DNA of 64,000 bases from Phoronis australis (lineage: Eukaryota; Phoronida; Phoronidae): the NCBI GenBank assembly GCA_002633005.1, contig NMRA01000208.1, positions 338,584-402,583 of the forward strand. Direction: 5' to 3'. Numbering within the stretch: the stretch's first letter is position 1; every line of letters begins with the position of its first letter. Made by a program: the position numbers and the translations under genes. Positions 55,975-64,000 of the stretch are shown here, one piece after another. Below the pieces are notes generated by a model. That model was not told the DNA's origin. It saw only the letters and a list, made by a program, of their open reading frames with translations, and ran no database searches.

Positions 55975-56631
55975 GGCTTGTGTGTATACGTGTAGGTCCA
56001 CCAAGTTACCTCACAGCACCAGCCTTTACAACCGTCCGGCTACAGGTAACATTTTAAAAGAGTGCAACAGTCGACGACGTGGGATCATAAGTCCTATCAG
56101 ATAACATCCTGCCAAAAGGTTAAATGTCAGTTAGATAACCTCATGACTACAGGTATTAGTTTCATATCAGGTGTGACGTGTTTTCACGAGTTCTCGCGAA
56201 AGATGATTCAAATTAAAAAAACTGAAAATGTGCCCTCCCCCTCCCCATTTGGAAAAGTGGGCAAAATAGTTCGCCTCAAAGAAACAAAAAGTCCGAGAAA
56301 AACGAGACAAAAGTCCAGTAAAAATGAATGAATGCGGCGTATATATAGCCCTGAACGAACCCCGTATTCCTTATTTTTTCTTTAGTAAAAGGTCCACATC
56401 CTCAAAAATTCGAGCTCCCCTATATTTTAGGCTGGGAGCGCGCATGCCGTTTGTGTAGTATGCACGGGAAATGCAAGTAAACGATTCAGTTTTGAAGAAC
56501 AAAAATTCACTGCGCAATACTACTGGCAATTAAAAACATCAAGAAAGTGCAAAAACAACCTTTCCAATTTAATGACCAATGAAATAGATTTTACTTGTTC
56601 AAGTACTTAAACTTCTTTTTCAATCTACGAT
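55975..56631. other. 5' UTR and promoter region of the olfactomedin gene
   Basis: About 330 bp separate the ATG from a minus-strand TATA box at 56340-56348. A purine/pyrimidine-biased tract (CCCTCCCCCTCCCC) lies at 56233-56246. No other gene was seen. Confidence 0.45.
56340..56348 (-). promoter_or_regulatory. Probable TATA box of the olfactomedin gene
   Basis: On the minus strand CTATATATACGC sits in a GC-flanked context (GGGCTATATATACGCCGC). A start site about 30 bp downstream would give a 5' UTR of about 335 bases before the ATG at 55974. Confidence 0.5.
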
Positions 56632-57340
56632 TTGTAAACTTAAACCCAGTAATCTAGTTCCTAAGCCAATAAACAATTTATTGCCATTTGAATTGTGAGA
56701 ACATTTTGGGACACTTTGTAGAGCTGTCCGAAATTCATCAATTTCCTTGAGACTTATTTCAGATAGGCAAAAATCGTTTAGTGTACTTTTATTTTTGGGG
56801 ATCTGATGATAGATCGAATTTTCCCAATGTCGGTCTGGAACTAAGTTCATTGAAGCATTGTCATTTCTTACAAAATTAGCTTTTTACTTTCAAAAAAATC
56901 ATCTCTCAATCAATCCATTTTCATAGATTCATAAACAAGTAAATCAGAAACCAACAATCAAATCCATGAGCAATGCGTTTACCTTGATTTAATTCCGTTT
57001 TGATCCCCTGTTAGTGAGTTTAAACAGCACATCTTGTACCGAAGTAAAAAAGTAATGAATTTATTGTCAATTGAATTATGAGTAAATTTTTGGAAAGTGT
57101 CCAAATTTCATCAATGTCTTTGAGAGTTATTTTAGATAGAGAAAAAAAAGCCTCCAAGTGCACTTTACTATTTGGGGCTCGGATTATTGAGTTTTTTTCC
57201 ATATTCAGCCTTCAACTTAATTCCCTGAATCGTAATTATTTTTTAAAAGATTAGCTAGTAATTGCCAAAAATCATCTATTAACCTGTCGGTTTTCGTAGA
57301 TACACAAACATGTAAATCAAAAACCAACGAATTTGTTGAT
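56632..57340. repeat. Diverged direct duplication of about 350 bp
   Basis: The blocks 56632-56975 and 57013-57335 run in parallel with the same word order: AATTTATTGCCATTTGAATT versus AATTTATTGTCAATTGAATT, then AAATTCATCAATTTCCTTGA versus AAATTTCATCAATGTCTTTG, then ATAGATTCATAAACAAGTAA versus ATACACAAACATGTAAATCA. It is a tandem duplication or two copies of one dispersed repeat. Frames across it are similar to each other only for that reason. Confidence 0.75.
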
Positions 57341-59158
57341 CAAAACGGAATGTTATAAGCATTTTCCGCTTGTATGCTCGCAGATTTTTGACGGGTAAGC
57401 AGGGGAAAATGGAAATTAAGCATTCATAGCAAGATGTATTTTTGCTCAATTCCGAGGTACCTATAACGGTTCACGAGTTGAACTTGGCGAGTATTTGAGT
57501 ACACTCGTTTGACATATACACGGTCACACCAATGGTAGCCTCGACAGCAGTGTTTTCCACATGTGGGAATTCCTTACAAACAACTCATAGTAACCATCTT
57601 CAAAAGAGATACTATTCTTGAATGTGCTAATATGGGAAACAGTAACGTTATTTATAACTAACCATCGGAAATAGTCCTTTTGTGTAATTAACAAACAACG
57701 GTCTTCACGTTCTTTAAAATTCCTGACTCACTTTCGATAGCGGTCAATCCTAATGTATCTTTTCACATTTTTGGTTGTCGTGATACTGCTGTGCTGTGCA
57801 CGAGTGTTTTGTGTTTTTTGATGAATTTCGAATCACAACTTGCCCATTGAATACTTGGCAGTGTCGGATTTACATGAACAGAGGGACAAAGGGACATTTC
57901 TCCGAACTGCTCCATCGAGAGAGGGTCTCGTCTGAAATGGGACACATTAATTATGAAAAGCTAAACATCATTAAGCTTGGAAAAGAGTGACAGTTCATTC
58001 CACCTTCGTGTGGTCACAAGATGGTGACCTTCCTCAACCTGAAAGTCGGTTGCACGATTTCACAAAAAACGGAAACTAGACGTAGGCCTAATCAAGTCCA
58101 ACTTTGGGTCCTCTGTTCTTGAGTGGACCCTTAAGAATTTGACAATAAAAATATAAAAAGGTGGTCACTTGAATGTCATCAATGGCCTTCTTCAAGGGTG
58201 GGGCCCCTCAGTATGAAAATATCTATATTTTGAAATGTTAAGAAGTGTAGAGCAATTGATAATATCTGTCAGTTCATCATTTTTTCTCAAGTGATATACA
58301 ATTCTAGAAAAAAGCGACAGTTGTCTCCGTTATCCCTTGCAAGAGAGGGGTCTCTGGAAAAATGTGGTTTTGCAGTAGAGTTTAGACGACCTGTGCTGCG
58401 AAAGGGGACTGGGCCACAATAACAATGTCCTGGCCAGGATCCTCAAAAGGTAAACCATGCGTTGATACAAAGTTATTAAATGTTCTCTTGAATTTTCTCT
58501 ATTATCCGCATTTAGCAGTCATTCTTTTCTGTCTCCGCCCCACGCGTATGCAGGTTGCCACGGTTTAACCCTTAGGCCTGAAAATTTTGGGGGGCCCGTG
58601 CCCCCCCCCCGCCCCCCCACTTCCTACGGCCCTGCTGTGGACACTGTTGTATCGGCTTGAAACAGTGATCCCAAAGGATGTTTGGGTCCCATCATCACCA
58701 TAAGCCGACAGCTACTTCATATCACAAAAAGCGTCAGAGGCAATGTGAATTCGGAGAGGACAATTGTCAGCCGGCGATCAAGCCAGTTTGTCTGATTAGC
58801 ACGAAAAGTGGTATAGTTAGATGGCTGGTTCTCGGAATATATCTTTGCCAGAACAGCCATCGAGTCGGTGGCAGTGGTCAGAGAGCGGTGAGAGCACGTT
58901 TTATAGCCTCCAATTCCATTTGAGTATATGTGAATGTTTATGGCATTTAAATTCCAAGTATACGACTTTCTACAGGCATCAATTAATTTCTGGGTAAAAG
59001 AATTATAACCTCTTCTTACAAGCACGCGTGTTATAATACAACTATGTTTGCAGCTATCTCCGCCTAGGCGAGACTGTATGGGCCCCGAGTATCCAAACGG
59101 TAACTTTGTATCGCTCCGCACATGCACGCAATGACAACTTTTTTGCCAAATCGTTCAA
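57341..59158. other. Non-coding stretch with transposon-end-like GC tracts
   Basis: GGCAGTGTCGGATTTAC near 57858 and the tract around 58590-58635 (poly-G/poly-C, then CTACGGCCCTGC) look like worn ends of DNA transposons. No gene was recognised. Confidence 0.45.
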
Positions 59159-59392
59159 ATGTCAAACAATGTTACATTGTTCAAACGGTTTGCAGTCTTT
59201 CCTGTCGGTTGTTCATGCATCTTCAAGAGCGCCATCCAAGATCATTTTCTGCAATGTCACGAACGTAAAATCACCCGTCAAGAAATCGTGGAAAATACAT
59301 CAATTCGGTACGTAGAGCACGATGTGCTGCGATTGAAAGTATTAGAGTCCCTTTTGATTGCATTTGAGAAGCCTGTTTTGAATGAGCAGTAA
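59159..59392 (+). pseudogene. Fragment of a GIY-YIG-type retroelement C-terminus
   Basis: The frame reads KSAIQDHFLQCHERKITRQE, later LRLKVLESLLIAFEKPVLNE and a stop. The pattern S-A-x-x-D/E-H-x-x-x-C, about 25 residues, L-R-x-x-E-S-L-x-I, then K-P-x-L-N is the end of the GIY-YIG endonuclease domain found in Penelope-like and related retroelements. The preceding reverse transcriptase was not seen, so this is a 5'-truncated dead copy. Confidence 0.5.
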
Positions 59393-59825
59393 CCCCCGTT
59401 CATTAGTCATCCTTTGCAGTTTTTCACACCTGCCGTGTCCCACTGTGTATGTCTCCAGCTTATGTTTTGTGGTGGCATTACTGTGTCATTTTATATTCAC
59501 TTGAGAATGAAACAAGTATGTTTCGAAATATCGTGTATCTTTTGATTATGTCGCTAGATCAGTTACTTCACCAAGCATCCGTTGAATGTAGAGTTTTATT
59601 CCGAACATATGAACGAAACGGAATAAAGACTGTCAACAATGAAAAGTGTCGCGTGTTTAATCAATTCTGCATATCGGAAAAGTCGTTAAAGCTACATTTT
59701 CCGGCTTTTTCGCTCACGCACTTGAACATTGTTTTGTTGTGAATTGACGTAGTTGTTTCCCTTCTCACGCGCTGTCCGGTGACGCGTTTTCAGGCTTGCT
59801 GAACAAACTGTGATACCTTGAGGTT
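59393..59825. other. Possible 3' region of the retroelement fragment
   Basis: A frame at 59449-59742 has no recognisable domain. It could be the 3' tail of the preceding retroelement copy. Confidence 0.3.
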
Positions 59826-59994
59826 ATGCAGTCGATTCAGTGGCATATCTGTGATCAACGTTTCACGGAAAGAGTGAGCCTGATGCGACACTGCGTCACA
59901 GCACGAGGACACTCCGTTTTGTGGTGAATGTGGCATGTCATGCAAACAGTATGCCTCCATCTACAGGCATAGCAAGCAGAAACGTCATGAATGA
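59826..59994 (+). pseudogene. Decayed C2H2 zinc-finger fragment, two fingers
   Basis: The first frame (59826-59927) gives HICDQRFTERVSLMRH, a classical finger core whose first cysteine is replaced by Trp. The second frame, overlapping and shifted, gives CGECGMSCKQYASIYRHSKQ then KRH before a stop at 59994: C-x2-C-x12-H-x5-H, a perfect finger. An indel near 59890 separates the two. The first cysteine loss, frameshift and stop indicate a pseudogene, or the worn last exon of a zinc-finger gene whose upstream part is not visible. Confidence 0.6.
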
Positions 59995-61440
59995 AATCAT
60001 GAAGTCCAGTGGTGAAGGTTGTTAAGTCACTATAGTTTATTCAGATTTACAAAGTCTGTGGTTGGTAGTTGTCTGATGTGATAGTATTTTTGACGTTTCG
60101 TTTTGAACCTTTTTTCCTCAAGTTTCTTTCAATATATGTGTTATTTCAATTAAAATGATCTTTAACAGAACCAGTACATTTTTGTAGTGTTTAGGTAGAT
60201 TTAAATGGCCATTGGGCGATACTTACATACAACTGTTCTGACAAATGAGTATTTTGAATGAAAATATATGTCTATGATTATTGTAGAAATTGCTTTCATA
60301 TTGTAGTTGATTTCCTGTGAAAGACTGATATACTATCAATCAGTCCTAATTACATTGTCTATGATTCAGTGATGATTTAGTCTAATACATTCCAAAAGTA
60401 ATTCGTTGGAAATGTTCAATGGATTTGTTTTGCTGATTTCCCTATAAATAAATGTATATATTTTGTAAGACCAATATTGAGGTATGTGTGATAAAAGATT
60501 AATATTGTAATAGAAATGCTATAATATTGTTGATTTCCTGTGTAAATCACTACAGTGTGTAGTTGAAGTGACGTTAATGACAACTTGTTGACTACGTTTT
60601 GAGAAAATCACAATATAGTATGTGTATTATAACTCTCAATCTTTTTGCAGTGTCACATTAAACTCGAGATCATGAAGTGATGACGCAGGTGAACTTAGGA
60701 CCAAGACTACAAAACAGAAGAGTCAAACACAACGTATAGTCAAACCACACGGTGCTACAAGTCAATCTGTTCATCTCAGTATCGATGTTATCAGTAATAA
60801 AATATCAAGCCAAAAATCCCACCCGTTTTATCAGCACACCAGTTTACACAACTTCTGGCCAATTTTTTTATACCAGACGTGTATGAGTGAGAATCTTTGA
60901 ATCATCTCGTGAAGTGTTGCCGCACATCCCTCTCTTCCCATAGGCAAGCTCATCATCATTCTTTGACGTCACTGACTATTTGTTTTTTTCCTTTTGCTGT
61001 CACAATTTTACAAGAAGATTCTTCACTCGCTTTCATCTCGGTGCTGCAACAATTTGTTTACCCCTGGCTGACAGGCCAAATGGAACAACTCCTTCAGTTT
61101 AGAAACCCTTGTTCTCAGTGGTTTGGTCTGTACTTTTCAAACCCTGGTCGGCTGTACCTTCACGTCATATGTAACATGTTCGTTGAAGCTCGCCTCACAT
61201 TAACAGTGAACTTGTTTCCTGAAATGAGAATAAATTCGTTTGTGAAACTAAAATTATGCTTGATGCATATGTAGTGTTCATGGCACTTTAATGGAAATAA
61301 AGCTATGTTGTTGTTCAGTTTTGATACGAAAGTAACACAGTAACGACACAAAATGTGATTAATTCATTGCACCACACTTATTTTGTAACTTTTTTTCACG
61401 TTTTATAAGTAAAAAGTTCATTACTGTTCGACACACCACA
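59995..61440. other. Non-coding stretch, nothing recognised
   Basis: AT-rich. The frame at 60897-61274 has no motif or splice support. Confidence 0.45.
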
Positions 61441-61445
61441 ATGCG

Positions 61446-61905
61446 TTCCCGATCGCATAAACAAACACAAATTTGCGTTTCCGATCGCTTATCGTTGCGT
61501 TCTCGATCGCATCTTTCAACAGAAAAGCCTCGAAAAATCAGAGATCCTGACAAAAATACAAAAAATAAGGCAGCGTTGCGTTATATTTTCACACGCCATT
61601 TCTTCATAACTCTATGGTCAATTTATTGATTTAGTGCCAAAAATAACAGCAGTTTGCCAAAATGATATTCAAATCACCTTCGGTTTAAGCGATGCCTCGG
61701 TCAACGTAACTTTCTCCTATAATTGGGAGAGACACTAGCCTAAACCTCTACCTGCCCTTCCTAAATGTGTTACGCCTTGAAGTCATGTCTCTGTTTTCAC
61801 ATTGAAAGTAAAAACAACGAAAATTCATCAAATTTACTCACCTTGCCTGGCTTCGCTTCTCGCGCCAAATTTCGTTCTCGATCGCCCTCCGGTCGTTCTC
61901 GATCG
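61446..61905. repeat. Cluster of TTCTCGATCGC words
   Basis: Five copies of T(T/C)C(C/T)CGATCGC occur at about 61446, 61481, 61502, 61873 and 61895, each with the palindrome CGATCG. In one plus frame the last two encode AKFRSRSPSGRSRSPVGRG, an RS-like peptide. Upstream copies also give RSRSH. Whether this is a gene exon or simply the repeated word is unresolved. Confidence 0.5.
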
Positions 61906-61959
61906 CCGGTTGGCAGGGGTGGAACTGGAGACAGACAAATCCTGTTGATATGTGGATGA

Positions 61960-64000
61960 TGTGTCATATAAATACAATTTTTTGATTGAGTTTAATTGGA
62001 TATTACTAGTTTTATTTTTTACATCACAAAATAATGAAAACAGAACGCTATTGTAGTTACCACTGTAGCTTAAAATGCCAGATTCAGCGGCTTTCGTGTA
62101 ATTTCGTGTAATTTATTCAGCTTAAATGGTGGTTGACCTGGTTGAAACTTTGGAATTGTAGTCGTAAAAAGTAGTTCCCTTTAGTAGTAACCTTTTCGGA
62201 TATTGCACGGACACGTGACACGATTATTGCACGGCCATATCAAGACGTATGTGGTATAAATACACAAAACGTGCCGAGAGTAGCGTCTAGCTGAAGTAAT
62301 ATCCCACGAGATATGATCAAAGAGTTTAGGAATGACAAAGCAGTGGTCGAGCGTGACAGCGAAAATAGCTAACAAAAGTAGCCTCATTGACTTTAACATG
62401 TCATTATTTTAAAAAACGGGCATATCTCAAGCTGCACACGGTAACGGTTTGGATACTGTTGGTGGCTAAAAATTTGGGTGGAAACAATATCGACCGTCAC
62501 AGTCTCGATTAGGCAGATTTTGCTGCACAAAATAGGCAATAGTCCCGTACAGTGGTCCCAGATATTGAAAACCAATTTGATACCCATTATTCCATGGAGA
62601 AAACTGGTTCTCAAAATGGGGGACCACCGTATGTGACTATTACCAACATCGTATCCTGATATAGACTTTCACCGAGGTCATTGTTGGTTTCTAGACCAAA
62701 AAATATGACAGTGACCGAGGCGGAGCTGAAAACCAACATGCTGACCGAGAGTGAAAGCCAGTAATTGTTTTATTATATTTTTACATCCGTTAAGTAATAC
62801 ATGGAAGGGGCTTAGTTTTAACTCGTTCAGCCAATCAGCTATTCAATGTAACTCCGTAAATAGCTTCGTCAAGAAGATGATTGAAGGATAAAAGATTTCC
62901 TAGCCACTTCCGAAAATTAAAAAATTACAAAGGAAATCTTTTACCCAACCCAGACTACCTTTGTTTGAAATTGTACAACTTTTTCTCAGACATTAACTTT
63001 GCATGTCCGGCGCTTTCGTCGAGCTTTCTTTCTGACGTCATTGCCAGCTTATATACAAATAAAGCGCACAACCGGAGAGGTCAGACTTTGTGCTGGAAAC
63101 CTTATGACATTAGAGCTGTACGCATTCGAAATAAGATCAAAAGGTTTGCGCGCAATAAAGGTGAGTTTGTTCGTATGCACAAACAATCTATTTAACCATA
63201 AGGCCTGCATTTCAGTTGACACTGATTTTTACGGACCTTAAAGTGAAGATGAAACATAGCACGCATTTAGTATTGAGTTCCCAGGGAAACAGTTCCTTTT
63301 TCACTTTTCTTTGTAATTTTCGCTTGTGTTGTTTGAAATGGCTTTGTTTCCATGTCTGAGGATACCATGGCAATGAATTAAGGAAACTTGTTCTTCACTA
63401 TTTATCAGATATTAACAATGACTTTCCCATCCATCTCTTTAAAACAAAATGATGATATGCAATCCTCGTCAACCCTTAAACGCTTGGAACAAACTCGAAA
63501 GATCCTTACAAAGTTTGTTAAACTGGCAAGCGTGACCTACGCTTAGTAGAATTTCACGACTTTGCGGAAGACCATCCGCCAGGAACCGTAGTATCCACTC
63601 TCTGACACGGTGAGTAAGGGTTTTTTAGTTCAGAGAAAACTACGTTTAACACTGTATAGTCGGTGGGCCAGATTTTGTAGGGCCTCTAGAAAATGGTTTT
63701 TGTGAGTACTTTAGGGGGGCAATTTTATTTTGGTGTTTTTTAGTTCATTTATTAGAGTGTTTTCAAAATCTAAAAAGTTCCCACATATAAAGTTGCACAT
63801 TTTTGAGAAATTTGAGTTTGAAGTTACCTAATAATCACCAAAGAGCTTAGTAAACTTATATTTGTAAAAACAACAGTTTTGGTGACTTTTTTGTAAAACA
63901 AGTAATATGGTCCCATCAGTGCCATTGTATTGAACAATATTACACTCACATTACATGTTTTACTATTGTAAATTAATTGTAAACAGTGAAATTTAAAAAA
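61960..64000. other. Non-coding right end of the window
   Basis: It holds a partial relative of the 45.6-kb hairpin at 62290-62307. Overlapping plus-strand frames at 62881-63241 look moderately protein-like but have no recognisable motif or splice sites. No other feature was seen. Confidence 0.4.

Noticed and set aside
56620-57202. Two similar minus-strand frames (76 and 60 codons) suggesting a small gene family
   Set aside because: Their similarity comes from a diverged DNA duplication; frames have no start context, splice sites or domain.
62881-63241. Two overlapping plus-strand frames as a small gene
   Set aside because: They overlap in different frames, neither has a motif or splice support, and nearby DNA has the same composition.

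Overview
The window is animal nuclear DNA. It has split genes with GT-AG introns of roughly 0.1 to 3 kb, tRNA-derived SINE-like units, many short inverted-repeat elements and several minisatellites. One base is unresolved (N at 24012). Gene content and repeats suggest an invertebrate, plausibly a marine one, but nothing seen fixes the phylum. There is no bacterial operon structure, CRISPR array, rRNA gene or canonical tRNA gene.

Layout, left to right. (1) 0-4 kb, minus strand: five internal exons of a Rab escort protein gene (CHM/REP family), which runs off the left edge. (2) 4.0-5.9 kb, plus strand: a TATA box followed by three well-spliced but frame-broken exons, probably a decayed gene. 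(3) 5.9-13.4 kb: mostly non-coding, with a possible secreted-protein first exon at 7.6 kb, an hAT-like element, a SINE, a TA-flanked foldback element and a 1.1 kb element with long inverted repeats. (4) 13.4-24.9 kb, plus strand: a complete eight-exon SLC36-type amino-acid transporter gene of 492 codons, with several mobile-element remnants in its introns. (5) 27.7-29.2 kb: one inverted-repeat transposon inserted inside another. (6) 29.9-32.6 kb: a higher-order tandem repeat of about 19 monomers of about 147 bp, each carrying a motif close to the CTCF core. (7) 35.3-36.9 kb, minus strand: an unrecognised single-exon 553-residue protein. (8) 40.2-41.6 kb, minus strand: a frame-broken Ty3/gypsy-type integrase. 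(9) 42.6-47.6 kb: minisatellites, hairpins and a small polyadenylated retrocopy. (10) 50.2-56.0 kb, minus strand: a large two-exon secreted coiled-coil and olfactomedin-domain protein with a TATA box upstream. (11) 56-64 kb: non-coding, with a tandem duplication, a GIY-YIG-type retroelement fragment and a decayed C2H2 zinc-finger fragment.

The intact genes do not form one pathway. They cover Rab prenylation and vesicle traffic, proton-coupled amino-acid transport, an extracellular adhesion-type protein and an unknown. The most unusual features are the CTCF-like periodic array, the paired-box-like motif in the unknown protein, the nested transposons and the giant olfactomedin protein.
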